From the NCBI GenBank assembly GCA_024234995.1, contig JACKNF010000004.1, positions 62,001 through 126,000 on the forward strand: a DNA stretch of 64,000 nt, read 5' to 3'. The translations under genes and the position numbers were made by a program. Positions 9,860 to 19,168 of this stretch are shown piece by piece. Below the pieces are notes generated by a model that saw nothing but the letters and a program-made list of their open reading frames with translations, was not told where the DNA came from and did not search any database. Position 1 is the stretch's first letter. Each line of letters begins with the position of its first letter. The DNA comes from Gammaproteobacteria bacterium (GTDB lineage Bacteria; Pseudomonadota; Gammaproteobacteria; Competibacterales; Competibacteraceae).

Positions 9860-9876
9860 GGTCCCGGCCTCCTCGC

Positions 9877-10659
9877 TCAGTGGCTCACACCCAGATAGGC
9901 GGTAATCACGTCTTCGTTATTTTTTACGTCGTCTGGCAGACCGTCGCCAATCTTCTTGCCGTAATCGAGCACCACCACGCGATCAGAAATATCCATTACC
10001 ACGCCCATATCGTGTTCGATCAGAACAATCGTGGTGCCAAACTGATCATTGACATCGAGAATGAAGCGGCACATATCCTGTTTTTCTTCGACGTTCATAC
10101 CGGCCATCGGCTCGTCCAGCAGCAGCATGGACGGCTCGGCCGCGAGCGCCCGGCCCAACTCCACCCGTTTTTGCAGGCCGTAGGGCAAGCGGCCTACCGG
10201 AATTCTGCGGATATGCTGGATTTCGAGGAAGTCGATGACTTCCTCCACCTTTTTACGGTGTTCCAGTTCCTCCCGTTTAGCCCGGCCCAGCCACAGGGCA
10301 TGTTCGATGAAGCTGGCTTTCATCCGGGTAATGCGCCCGGTCATGATGTTGTCGAGCACGCTCATTCCTTTGAACAACGCAATGTTCTGGAAAGTGCGGG
10401 CAATGCCTTGGGTCGCCGCCTGATGCGGCTCCATCCGTTTGCGTTCCTGGCCGCGGAAGATGATGACGCCTTCCTGAGGGTGATACACTCCATTGATCAC
10501 ATTCAGCATGGAACTCTTGCCCGCCCCGTTGGGTCCGATGATGGCGCGGATTTCATGCTCACGGACATCGAAGGAAATATCAGTCAGCGCCTTGACCCCG
10601 CCGAAACGCAGCGAAATGCTTTGCAGGTCGAGAATGACCTCACCGGTTTTTTTACTCAT
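9877..10659 (-). CDS. livG: HAAT ABC transporter ATP-binding protein LivG
   Basis: 260 residues. Walker A is GPNGAGKSS at about residue 42. The LivG-type ARTFQNIALFKGMSVLDNI segment, the degenerate signature YGLQKRVELGRAL in place of LSGGQ, and Walker B LLLDEPMAGMN are all visible. The C-terminal BPD-type tail (VITAYLGVSH) is characteristic of branched-chain transporter ATPases. It begins only 3 bases after the stop of the ligase gene, so ligase and transporter are translationally coupled or at least co-transcribed. Confidence 0.92.
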   Translation of the reverse strand: MSKKTGEVILDLQSISLRFGGVKALTDISFDVREHEIRAIIGPNGAGKSSMLNVINGVYHPQEGVIIFRGQERKRMEPHQAATQGIARTFQNIALFKGMSVLDNIMTGRITRMKASFIEHALWLGRAKREELEHRKKVEEVIDFLEIQHIRRIPVGRLPYGLQKRVELGRALAAEPSMLLLDEPMAGMNVEEKQDMCRFILDVNDQFGTTIVLIEHDMGVVMDISDRVVVLDYGKKIGDGLPDDVKNNEDVITAYLGVSH

Positions 10660-10662
10660 GGT

Positions 10663-12630
10663 CTACACCGCCTGCTGCGCTGCGGAGAGGGTCTTAGCAT
10701 CAATGATCCTGAGATCAGCGGACACTTTGCCGCGCCGGCCATCCTCGAACTTGACCTCGGTTTCGATAAATTGCGTGGATTGACCGCTGTAGAGCGCTTC
10801 GATCAATACCTGATATTTTTTCGCGACAAATTTGCGCCGTACCTTACGGGTTCGAGTCAATTCGTCGTCATCAGGATCAAGCTCTTTATGCAAGATGAGG
10901 AACCGGTGGACCTGCGAATCCGCCATCATCGCGTCATTAGCGAGGATCGTATTCACCTCGTCGACACAGGATTTGACCAATTCATGGACCTGCGGCTTGC
11001 CGGCCAGGTCGGTATAGCCCGAGTAAGCGATGCCCTGCCGTTCAGCCCAGTTACCCACAGCGCCTGCATCGATGTTAATGAATGCACAGACCTGATCCCG
11101 TTCATGGCCGAAGCAGACAGCCTCTTTGATGTACTGAAAAAATTTGAGTTTATTTTCAATATAGTTCGGGGCAAACATGGCGCCGTTGGCCAGTCTGCCG
11201 ACGTCCTTGGCGCGATCGATGATGTTCAGGTGGCCGTCTGCGTCGATGAAGCCCGCATCGCCCGTTAGAAAATAGCCGTCGGCGTTCATCGATCCGGCTG
11301 TGGCATCCGGGCGCTTATAGTATTCCTTGAGCAGCATCGGACCTTTCACCAGCACCTCGCCGTTACTGGCGATCTTGATTTCCACGCCCGGCGCCGGAGC
11401 ACCCACGCTGCTGGGCTTGACCTGACCGTCCGGTTGCAGGCAAACGTAGGCGCAGGTTTCGGTCTGGCCATAAAGCTGCTTGAGATTGATGCCGATGGAG
11501 CGGTAGAAGCTGAACAGTTCCGGCCCGATGGCGGCCCCGGCAGTGTAGGCGACGCGGATGCGGCTCAGACCCAGGACATTGCGCAGGGGTCCGTAGACCA
11601 GCAAGGTTCCGAGTCCGTAGAGCAGCCGGTCGCTGGAACGGACCGGTTTGCCGTCGAGGATGGCGCTGCCGCAACGTTTCGCTACACGCAAGAAGTAGTG
11701 GAACATCTTACGCTTGATCGCGCCGGCGTCTTCCATGCGGATCATGACTGAGGTCAGCAGGCTTTCGAACACCCGCGGCGGCGCAAAGTAATAGGTCGGG
11801 CCGATTTCGCGCAGATCAGTCATCACTGTGTCGCCGGACTCGGGGCAGTTGATGGTAAAGCCTACCACCAGCGCTTGAGCGAAAGAAAACAGATGGTCGC
11901 CGACCCAGGCCATAGGCAGGTAGGACAGAATGTCGCCCGCCGCTTCCAGGTGATCGATCTGCCGGCCGCCTTGGGCAGAAGCGATGAAGGCAGCATGCGT
12001 CTGGCAGACACCCTTGGGCATGCCGGTGGTGCCGGAGGTATAGAGCATAACCGAGACATCGCTGGCCCGTCCTTGGGCCACTTCGGCGTCGAGAAAATCC
12101 GGATGGTTGCGGTTATGAATCCGCCCCATTTCCATCAAAGCGCGGATGTCGTGGAGAAAAGGCTGATTGTAGTGACGCATTCCCCGTGGATCGTCATAGA
12201 CAATATGTTCGAGCAGGGGAACCTGATCCTTGACATCCAGCAATTTGTCCACCTGTTCCTGATTCTCAGCCATCGCGAAACGGACAGCCGCGTCCTGAAG
12301 GACGAACAGCATCTCATCGGCCACTGCGTCCTGGTAGAGCGGCACCGGAACACCCCCAAGGCATTGGGCGGCGCTCATCATCATATAGAGATGAGGCCGG
12401 TTATCGCCGATGATGGCCAGATTGTCGCCGCGTTTGAAGCCCAGAGCGGCCAAACCGCTCGCCAGAGCACGTACGCGTTCGGCGACGCCGGACCAGGTCC
12501 AGGTCTGCCAGATACCGAGATCTTTCTCGCGGATCGCCGGTGCGCTACCCCGTACTTGGGCATGATGGAAAAGTAGGCGCGGAAAGGTCTGCAACCCCTC
12601 CGGCATCCCGGTAGGCGTTCCAAAAGACAT
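10663..12630 (-). CDS. long-chain acyl-CoA synthetase (AMP-binding, FAA1-type)
   Basis: A 655-residue adenylate-forming enzyme of the long FadD15/FAA1 type. The ATP-binding motif is MLYTSGTTGMPKG, followed by YLPMAWVGDHLF, YGQTETCA, and the hinge IDRAKDVGRLANG. It has the long C-terminal region typical of proteins found immediately before livGHMKF clusters. Fixed pairing of this ligase with a HAAT transporter suggests coupled import and CoA activation (vectorial acylation-like) of an organic acid; the actual acid is not known. The gene is the first of the operon after the TetR-type regulator gene, with a 116-base gap that would hold the promoter or a processing site. Confidence 0.9.
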   Translation of the reverse strand: MSFGTPTGMPEGLQTFPRLLFHHAQVRGSAPAIREKDLGIWQTWTWSGVAERVRALASGLAALGFKRGDNLAIIGDNRPHLYMMMSAAQCLGGVPVPLYQDAVADEMLFVLQDAAVRFAMAENQEQVDKLLDVKDQVPLLEHIVYDDPRGMRHYNQPFLHDIRALMEMGRIHNRNHPDFLDAEVAQGRASDVSVMLYTSGTTGMPKGVCQTHAAFIASAQGGRQIDHLEAAGDILSYLPMAWVGDHLFSFAQALVVGFTINCPESGDTVMTDLREIGPTYYFAPPRVFESLLTSVMIRMEDAGAIKRKMFHYFLRVAKRCGSAILDGKPVRSSDRLLYGLGTLLVYGPLRNVLGLSRIRVAYTAGAAIGPELFSFYRSIGINLKQLYGQTETCAYVCLQPDGQVKPSSVGAPAPGVEIKIASNGEVLVKGPMLLKEYYKRPDATAGSMNADGYFLTGDAGFIDADGHLNIIDRAKDVGRLANGAMFAPNYIENKLKFFQYIKEAVCFGHERDQVCAFINIDAGAVGNWAERQGIAYSGYTDLAGKPQVHELVKSCVDEVNTILANDAMMADSQVHRFLILHKELDPDDDELTRTRKVRRKFVAKKYQVLIEALYSGQSTQFIETEVKFEDGRRGKVSADLRIIDAKTLSAAQQAV

Positions 12631-12746
12631 CGTCTTCCTCCAGCCGGTTCTCAGCTCGCAGGAGCTGGATCCGGTCTTATGATGGTTCGTTATTTTGTTA
12701 TTTTGTTGTTCTCAGAAAGTAAACAATGAATAAAGGGTAATACCTC

Positions 12747-13361
12747 CTACTTTGAAAAACTGCCGACTGCCCGCAGGCAGAACATCCGGATGGATTGGAC
12801 CAAACGCTCTTTGTCGTGGGTGTTTCTGGCGGCCGGCCCAATCGGGCCAACGAGTGCCTCGGTAAAAGCGCCCACAACACAAGCCGCGCTTGCCTCAGCA
12901 TCTTGATCGGGCAGTTCTCCCTTCTCGATGCCGTCGATCAGAATAGCTTTGAACACATCTCCGAACTTCTTCCGGTACCGGATACGCGCGGTATCGACTT
13001 CAGGATCAGCAGGTTCCGCAATAAAAGCATAGGCCAGATTAGGGCCGGTCAGGGCACGGCGGACGAAACAAGTCACGGCGGCATCCAACCGCTCGCCCGC
13101 TGCTCCGGGACCTGTGGCGATTCCGGTCAGGATGTTGATTTCCTGCTCGACCGCAACGCCCAGGACTTCCACAAACAATTCAGCTTTGGATGAGAAATAG
13201 CGGTAAATCATACCCGTAGAGACGCCGGCAACCGCCGCGACTGCCGCGACTTGCGCTTCCCGGAAGCCTCCCTCAGCAACCAGCTTGCGCGTTGCCATGA
13301 GAATGCGATCCCGGTTGTTTGCCAGTCTTTCTTCCATCAAGGGTGAGCGCCGGTACGTCAT
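12747..13361 (-). CDS. TetR-family transcriptional regulator
   Basis: A 204-residue regulator. Its N-terminal helix-turn-helix (residues about 15-60) includes RILMATRKLVAEGGF and GVSTGMIYRYFSSKAELF, the classic TetR recognition-helix pattern. The C-terminal ligand-binding half is divergent, with a TetR_C_33-like look. It is divergent from the liu operon and lies immediately upstream of the ligase/liv operon, so it probably represses one or both in response to an acyl-CoA. TetR regulators of this type (for example LiuQ, PsrA) control leucine and fatty-acid degradation in other proteobacteria. No alternative start looks clearly better. Confidence 0.88.
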   Translation of the reverse strand: MTYRRSPLMEERLANNRDRILMATRKLVAEGGFREAQVAAVAAVAGVSTGMIYRYFSSKAELFVEVLGVAVEQEINILTGIATGPGAAGERLDAAVTCFVRRALTGPNLAYAFIAEPADPEVDTARIRYRKKFGDVFKAILIDGIEKGELPDQDAEASAACVVGAFTEALVGPIGPAARNTHDKERLVQSIRMFCLRAVGSFSK

Positions 13362-13553
13362 AAAATGATTTTAACCTCATTTTTTGAATTTGTATTCATT
13401 TTTTTAAAAAAGGGCAGTACCATATTTGATGAGCGAATAATTCTTATGGCCGCGGCAGCGAAAGAAAGGCTTGGGAGCCTGAATTGCCAATCGAAAACCA
13501 GGTACCGAGGGCGCAACAACGCCAGCAGGTCTTGAAATTAACCAGGAGACGAT
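13362..13553. promoter_or_regulatory. divergent TetR/liu control region
   Basis: 192 bases between the TetR gene and liuA, A+T-rich near 13375-13420. A short inverted repeat GAAT-TTGT-ATTC is present at 13387-13398. An operator for the TetR protein is expected here, but I cannot define it with confidence. The liuA start at 13554 has CAGGAGACGAT as its ribosome site. Confidence 0.4.
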
Positions 13554-14726
13554 ATGTCATTCCACAGCCTGAATTTCAATCTAGGCGAGACCATCGAAAT
13601 GCTGCGCGATACGGTGAGTGCCTTCGCCAGAAAGGAAATCGCCCCCCGGGCCACCCAAATCGACCGCGACAACCGGTTTCCTGCCGATTTATGGAAAAAA
13701 TTCGGCGATCTGGGACTCATTGGCATGACTGTCAGTGAGGAATACGGTGGCGTCAATATGGGCTATCTGGCCCATATCGTCGTTATGGAGGAACTGTCCC
13801 GCGCTTCTGCCGCTGTTGGACTGTCCTACGGCGCCCACTCCAACCTGTGCGTCAACCAGATTTACCGCAATGGCAACGTCAGCCAGAAAGCCCGCTATCT
13901 GCCTAAACTGATCAGCGGTGAGCATATTGGGGCGCTCGCCATGTCTGAAGCCAATGCCGGTTCTGACGTGGTATCCATGAAACTGCGCGCCGATAAAAAA
14001 GGCGACCGTTACATCCTCAACGGCAGCAAGATGTGGATCACCAACGGTGGCGACGCCGATACATTGGTGATCTATGCCAAGACAGACCTCAACGCCGGTC
14101 CCCAGGGCATCACGGCCTTCCTCGTTGAAAAAGGCTTTATGGGGCTCAGCTACGGTACGCACCTGGATAAGCTGGGGATGCGCGGCTCTAACACCTATCC
14201 ATTGTTCTTCGACAATTGCGAAGTTCCGGAAGAGAACGTGCTGGGCGGCGCGGGCAACGGCGTCAAGGTGCTCATGTCCGGCCTCGACTACGAGCGGGCC
14301 GTGCTGGCAGGCGGCCCGCTGGGCATCATGGCCGCGTGCATGGATGTGATCGTTCCTTACCTCCATGACCGCCAGCAGTTCGGTACGCCCATCGGCGAGT
14401 TTCAGCTCATGCAGGGCAAGCTGGCCGATCTGTACACCACGTGGCAAGCCTGCCGCGCCTATGTTTACGCCGTAGGACAGTCCTGCGACCGGACCGGCCA
14501 CGCTCGTGCCCTGCGCAAGGACGCTGCCGGCGCTATTCTCTACGCCTCAGAAAAGGCCACCTGGATGGCCGGAGAGGCGATTCAGTCTCTTGGCGGCAAC
14601 GGCTATATCAACGAATATCCCGCGGGCCGCCTGTGGCGAGACGCCAAACTCTATGAGATCGGCGCGGGGACCTCGGAAATCCGCCGCATGCTCATTGGCC
14701 GGGAATTGTTCGCTGAGAGCGCCTGA
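13554..14726 (+). CDS. liuA: isovaleryl-CoA dehydrogenase
   Basis: A 390-residue flavoprotein that oxidises isovaleryl-CoA to 3-methylcrotonyl-CoA in leucine breakdown. The acyl-CoA dehydrogenase signatures AMSEANAGSDVVSM and SLGGNGYINEYPAGRLWRDAK are present. The isovaleryl-CoA dehydrogenase-specific catalytic base sits in helix G: E247 in DYERAVLAGGPLGIM, rather than the C-terminal Glu of straight-chain enzymes, whose position here reads EIGAGTSEIRR. It opens the liu operon, overlaps the next gene by one base (TGATG), and has a strong ribosome site. Confidence 0.95.
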   Translation: MSFHSLNFNLGETIEMLRDTVSAFARKEIAPRATQIDRDNRFPADLWKKFGDLGLIGMTVSEEYGGVNMGYLAHIVVMEELSRASAAVGLSYGAHSNLCVNQIYRNGNVSQKARYLPKLISGEHIGALAMSEANAGSDVVSMKLRADKKGDRYILNGSKMWITNGGDADTLVIYAKTDLNAGPQGITAFLVEKGFMGLSYGTHLDKLGMRGSNTYPLFFDNCEVPEENVLGGAGNGVKVLMSGLDYERAVLAGGPLGIMAACMDVIVPYLHDRQQFGTPIGEFQLMQGKLADLYTTWQACRAYVYAVGQSCDRTGHARALRKDAAGAILYASEKATWMAGEAIQSLGGNGYINEYPAGRLWRDAKLYEIGAGTSEIRRMLIGRELFAESA

Positions 14727-16333
14727 TGAGCGTCATCAAATCCCGGATCAATCCTCGTTCGGCTGAATTCCAGGCTAACGCAAGCGCCATGCGGATCTTA
14801 GTCGCCGATTTGCGCGATAAGATCGCCCAAGTGGCGCTAGGTGGCAGCGAAGCGGCCCGCACTAAACATCTTGCCCGAGGTAAGTTGTTGCCGCGAGAGC
14901 GAGTGAATTACCTGCTTGACCCCGGTACGCCTTTCCTCGAAATCAGCCAGCTGGCGGCTTACGGCCTCTACGGCAATGAAGCCCCGGCAGCGGGCATGAT
15001 TACCGGCATTGGCCGGGTGCAAGGCAACGAATGCATGATCGTCGCCAACGACGCCACGGTGAAGGGCGGCACTTACTATCCGCTGACCGTGAAAAAACAC
15101 CTGCGCGCCCAGGAAATCGCCGAGCAGAACCACCTGCCCTGCGTCTATCTGGTGGATTCGGGTGGCGCGTTCCTGCCCAAGCAAGATGAGGTATTTCCTG
15201 ACCGGGATCACTTTGGCCGCATTTTCTTCAACCAGGCCACGATGTCCGCCAAGGGCATCCCGCAAATCGCTGTGGTCATGGGTTCCTGTACCGCCGGTGG
15301 CGCTTACGTGCCGGCCATGTCCGACGAAACGGTGATTGTCAGGAATCAGGGCACCATCTTCCTTGGCGGGCCGCCCCTGGTCAAAGCCGCCACCGGTGAA
15401 GTCGTGACAGTTGAGGATCTGGGCGGCGGCGATGTCCATACCCGCCTTTCCGGGGTCGCCGACCATCTGGCCGAAAACGACGCCCACGCCCTCTATATTG
15501 CCCGGCGCATTCTAGCGAATCTCAATCGGGTCAAACCCATCAGTCTGGCGCTGGGGAGCGGCGAGGAGCCAGTTTACGACCCGGAGGAAATCTACGGCAT
15601 CCTGCCGACCGATACCCGCAAACCGTACGATGTGCGGGAGGTCATCGCCCGCTTGGTGGACGGATCGCGCTTCGACGAATTCAAGGCCCGTTACGGAACC
15701 ACGCTGATTACCGGTTTCGCCCAGCTTTACGGCTATCCGGTGGGCATCATCGGCAACAACGGCATTCTGTTTGGCGAATCCGCCCAGAAAGGCACGCACT
15801 TTATTGAACTGTGCGGGCAGCGCGGCATTCCATTGCTGTTTCTGCAAAACATCACTGGCTTCATGGTGGGCCGCAAGTATGAAAACGGCGGCATCGCCAA
15901 GGATGGCGCCAAGATGGTTACCGCCGTCTCCACCGTGCAGGTCCCCAAAATCACCGTATTAATCGGCGGCAGCTTCGGCGCCGGCAACTACGGCATGTGC
16001 GGGCGCGCCTACTCGCCCCGCTTTCTGTGGACCTGGCCGAACAGCCGGATATCGGTGATGGGCGGCGAACAAGCAGCCAGTGTACTGGCGACCGTGCGCC
16101 GGGATAGCATCGAAGCCAGCGGCGGGGTCTGGAGCCAAGAGGAGGAGAACGCATTCAAGACACCGGTCCGTGAACAGTACGAGACCCAGGGCCATCCCTA
16201 CTATGCCACAGCCCGGCTATGGGACGATGGCGTGGCCGATCCGGCTCAGACCCGGCGTATCCTCGGCTTATCGCTGTCTGCCGCGCTCAATGCGCCTATC
16301 GTGCCAACCCATTACGGCATTTTCAGAATGTGA
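14726..16333 (+). CDS. liuB: 3-methylcrotonyl-CoA carboxylase, carboxyltransferase (beta) subunit
   Basis: 535 residues, exactly the normal MCC beta length. It carries the two crotonase-like carboxyltransferase halves: ARGKLLPRERVNYLLDPG at the start, YLVDSGGAFLPKQDEVFPD, GSCTAGGAYVPAMSDE and GGPPLVKAATGE in the N-terminal half, and LFLQNITGFMVGRKYE, GGSFGAGNYGMCGRAY and SRISVMGGEQAASVL in the C-terminal half. It transfers the carboxyl group from biotin on LiuD to 3-methylcrotonyl-CoA. The one-base overlap with liuA and the 3-base gap to liuC show tight operon packing. Confidence 0.95.
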   Translation: MSVIKSRINPRSAEFQANASAMRILVADLRDKIAQVALGGSEAARTKHLARGKLLPRERVNYLLDPGTPFLEISQLAAYGLYGNEAPAAGMITGIGRVQGNECMIVANDATVKGGTYYPLTVKKHLRAQEIAEQNHLPCVYLVDSGGAFLPKQDEVFPDRDHFGRIFFNQATMSAKGIPQIAVVMGSCTAGGAYVPAMSDETVIVRNQGTIFLGGPPLVKAATGEVVTVEDLGGGDVHTRLSGVADHLAENDAHALYIARRILANLNRVKPISLALGSGEEPVYDPEEIYGILPTDTRKPYDVREVIARLVDGSRFDEFKARYGTTLITGFAQLYGYPVGIIGNNGILFGESAQKGTHFIELCGQRGIPLLFLQNITGFMVGRKYENGGIAKDGAKMVTAVSTVQVPKITVLIGGSFGAGNYGMCGRAYSPRFLWTWPNSRISVMGGEQAASVLATVRRDSIEASGGVWSQEEENAFKTPVREQYETQGHPYYATARLWDDGVADPAQTRRILGLSLSAALNAPIVPTHYGIFRM

Positions 16334-16336
16334 TCC

Positions 16337-17155
16337 ATGTTCCCCACGCTTGAAATTCAGTATGACGGACCCGTCGCTACCGTGTGGATGAACCGTCCAG
16401 AGCTTCACAACGCATTCAATCTCCAATTAATTACCGACATCACCGCTGCGTACCGCGAACTCGGCGCCAATGACACCGTGCGAATCGTGATCCTCGCTGG
16501 CCGCGGCAAAAGCTTTTCCGCGGGTGCCGATCTGCACTGGATGAAAGCAGCCGGTCAGGCATCGGCCGAGGACAACCGGAACGAGGCCCGCCAGCTAGCG
16601 GTCATGCTGCGCACGCTCGCTGAATTGCGTAAGCCGACTATCGCCCGGGTGCATGGCGCGGCCCTCGGCGGCGGCCTGGGATTAGCGGCGGCTTGCGACC
16701 TGTGCGTAGCTGCGGCAAATGCGGTCTTCGCGACTTCGGAGGTCCGCTTCGGGATTATTCCTGCCACGATCGGCCCCTATGTGATCCGGGCCATCGGCGA
16801 ACGCCAGGCGTACCGCTATTTCCAGACGGCGGAGCGCATGGACGCTCAACGCGCCCTGGAAATCGGCTTGGTCCATGAAGTGGCCGCACCCGAAGATCTG
16901 GATATCCGGGTCCAGCAGTTGACCGATGCCCTCCTGTTGGGCGGTCCTCAGGCGCAGGCTGCGGCAAAAGACCTGATCCGGGCCGTGGCCGGTCAATCGA
17001 TCAGCGACGTACTGGCCGAAGATACCGCCTGCCGCATTGCAGCAGTGCGCGCCACGCCGGAAGCCCGGGAAGGACTCGCTGCATTTCTGGAAAAACGGCC
17101 ACCGGCATGGACCAGCGCTGGCGCTAGGGTCTCACGCAAGCGGGGGGAGGAATAG
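16337..17155 (+). CDS. liuC: methylglutaconyl-CoA hydratase (enoyl-CoA hydratase family)
   Basis: A 272-residue crotonase-fold enzyme placed in the slot for hydration of 3-methylglutaconyl-CoA to HMG-CoA. Oxyanion-hole segments are SAGADLHWM and HGAALGGGLGLAAACDLCVA, and SEVRFGIIPATIGPYVI carries the usual catalytic glutamate position. The C-terminus (EGLAAFLEKRPPAW) is typical. It sits between the two carboxylase subunits, as in other liu operons. Confidence 0.92.
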   Translation: MFPTLEIQYDGPVATVWMNRPELHNAFNLQLITDITAAYRELGANDTVRIVILAGRGKSFSAGADLHWMKAAGQASAEDNRNEARQLAVMLRTLAELRKPTIARVHGAALGGGLGLAAACDLCVAAANAVFATSEVRFGIIPATIGPYVIRAIGERQAYRYFQTAERMDAQRALEIGLVHEVAAPEDLDIRVQQLTDALLLGGPQAQAAAKDLIRAVAGQSISDVLAEDTACRIAAVRATPEAREGLAAFLEKRPPAWTSAGARVSRKRGEE

Positions 17156-17159
17156 ATCG

Positions 17160-19163
17160 ATGTTTCAGAAAATTCTGATCGCCAATCGCGGAGAAATCGC
17201 CTGCCGCATCATCCGGACCGCTCACCGTTTAGGGATTAGCACAGTCGCAGTGTATTCCGAAGCGGATGCGGACGCCCGGCATGTGCGCCTAGCCGGTGAG
17301 GCCGTGCTGATTGGCCCGGCGGCTCCGCGGGAAAGCTATCTGGTGATCAGCCGGATGATCGCCGCCGCCCAACAGACCGGTGCTCAGGCCATTCATCCTG
17401 GCAGCGGTTTTCTGTCCGAGAACCCGGACTTTGCCGACGCGTGCGCCGCCTGCGGCATAACCTTCATCGGTCCTCCTGCCGCTGCGATCCGCGCGATGGG
17501 TTCCAAGAGCACCGCCAAGGCGCTGATGGCGCAAGCAGGCATTCCCCTGGCGCCGGGTTATCATGGCGATAATCAAGAACCTGTCTTTCTGCGCGAGCAA
17601 GCCCGCCAGATAGGCTATCCCGTCCTGATCAAAGCCAGTGCGGGCGGCGGCGGTAAAGGCATGCGGCGGGTGGATTGCGCCGAGGATTTCGAGATGGCGC
17701 TGGCTTCCTGTCAACGGGAGGCCGGCGCTGCTTTTGGCGAAACGCGGGTACTCGTGGAAAAATACCTGACGCCGTCACGCCACATCGAAATTCAAGTTTT
17801 CGGCGATACGCATGACAACTATATCCATCTGTTCGAGCGGGACTGTTCGGTCCAGCGCCGCCACCAGAAGGTGCTCGAAGAAGCGCCCGCGCCCGGTATG
17901 ACACCCGAGCGCCGCGCCGCGATGGGCCGGGCGGCGGTAGACGCGGCGAAGATCGTTGGCTACGCCGGCGCCGGCACGGTGGAATTCATCGCCGGCCCCG
18001 ATGGCGTTTTCTATTTCATGGAGATGAACACGCGGCTGCAAATCGAGCATCCCATCACTGAAATGATCACCGGCCTGGACTTGGTCGAATGGCAATTGCG
18101 CGTGGCGTCCGGCGAACCGCTGCCGCTGGCTCAGGAGCAGCTTCAGATTCACGGGCACGCGCTGGAAGCACGGATTTACGCCGAAGATCCTGCCAAGGGA
18201 TTTCTGCCCTCCACCGGCAAACTGGCGCACCTTGCGCCGCCGGAAGAAAACCTGCATGTGCGCGTGGACACGGGGGTTGAAGAAGGTGATGAAATCAGCC
18301 CGTTCTACGATCCGATGATCGCCAAGCTCATCGTATGGGACACGAACCGGGAACAAACGCTGGCCCGTATGCTTCAAGCGCTGGCCCAATACCGTATCGT
18401 GGGGGTGGCCAACAACATCGATTTCCTGTCGCGTTTGGTGGCCTCGCCGGCGTTTGCCCAGGCTGACCTCGACACCGGCTTGATCGAGCGCGAACGCGAA
18501 TTTCTGTTCCCTGCGGCCACACCGGCGCCTCGTGATGCATTTCTGGTCGCCGCCCTCGCCACGCTGTTGCGAGAGGAAGCACGCGCCGCTAAGGAAGCAT
18601 CGGCTCACACCGATCCATGCTCCCCCTGGCATTGGCGCGACGGCTGGCGGCTCAATTCCCGCGCCGAACGCCGCCTGCTGTTCCGTGCGGGCGAACGGGA
18701 GAAAACCGTCGGTGTGCGCTATGCCGACCAGGGCTATGTGCTGGAACTCGACGGCCAGGAAACGCTGGTTCGAGGTGAACTCGGGCCAAATGCCACCCTG
18801 TGGGCGGAGCTGAGCGGTTTGCGGATGAACGCCACCGTGGTGGTCGCCGGGGAGAAGCGATACGTATTTCTCTACGGGCATGCCTGGCCGCTCGCGCGGG
18901 TCGATCCCCTTTATTACAGCGGCGAGGGTGGCGGTCAGGAGGGCGGGTTGCTGGCGCCGATGCCCGGCAACGTCATCGCCTTGATCGCGAGGGAAGGCGC
19001 GCCAGTGGAGAAAGGTGCACCTCTACTCATTTTGGAAGCCATGAAGATGGAGCACACGATCACCGCACCGGCCAAGGGAACGGTGAAATCCTTTTATTTC
19101 GCGGTCGGCGACCCGGTGAGCGATGGCGCCGAACTGGTGGAATTCGAACCTGAGAAGCTTTGA
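17160..19163 (+). CDS. liuD: 3-methylcrotonyl-CoA carboxylase, biotin-carrying (alpha) subunit
   Basis: 667 residues from the ATG at 17160, where FQKILIANRGEIACRI begins the biotin carboxylase domain and GGGAGGAAT is the ribosome site; the longer frame from 17037 overlaps liuC and is not used. Domains in order are biotin carboxylase N-terminal, ATP-grasp (KASAGGGGKGMRRV; EMNTRLQIEHPITEM), the biotin carboxylase C-terminal domain, an MCC-specific linker, and a C-terminal biotinyl domain with the acceptor lysine K629 in LEAMKMEHT. It carboxylates biotin with bicarbonate and ATP and partners LiuB. Confidence 0.95.
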   Translation: MFQKILIANRGEIACRIIRTAHRLGISTVAVYSEADADARHVRLAGEAVLIGPAAPRESYLVISRMIAAAQQTGAQAIHPGSGFLSENPDFADACAACGITFIGPPAAAIRAMGSKSTAKALMAQAGIPLAPGYHGDNQEPVFLREQARQIGYPVLIKASAGGGGKGMRRVDCAEDFEMALASCQREAGAAFGETRVLVEKYLTPSRHIEIQVFGDTHDNYIHLFERDCSVQRRHQKVLEEAPAPGMTPERRAAMGRAAVDAAKIVGYAGAGTVEFIAGPDGVFYFMEMNTRLQIEHPITEMITGLDLVEWQLRVASGEPLPLAQEQLQIHGHALEARIYAEDPAKGFLPSTGKLAHLAPPEENLHVRVDTGVEEGDEISPFYDPMIAKLIVWDTNREQTLARMLQALAQYRIVGVANNIDFLSRLVASPAFAQADLDTGLIEREREFLFPAATPAPRDAFLVAALATLLREEARAAKEASAHTDPCSPWHWRDGWRLNSRAERRLLFRAGEREKTVGVRYADQGYVLELDGQETLVRGELGPNATLWAELSGLRMNATVVVAGEKRYVFLYGHAWPLARVDPLYYSGEGGGQEGGLLAPMPGNVIALIAREGAPVEKGAPLLILEAMKMEHTITAPAKGTVKSFYFAVGDPVSDGAELVEFEPEKL

Positions 19164-19168
19164 AGTTC

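Noticed and set aside
9880..11268. 462-codon open frame on the plus strand
   Set aside because: It is antisense to livG and the ligase gene, has His/Arg/Phe-rich shadow composition and no ribosome site.
17775..18881. 368-codon open frame on the minus strand
   Set aside because: Antisense to liuD, whose biotin carboxylase motifs are unambiguous.
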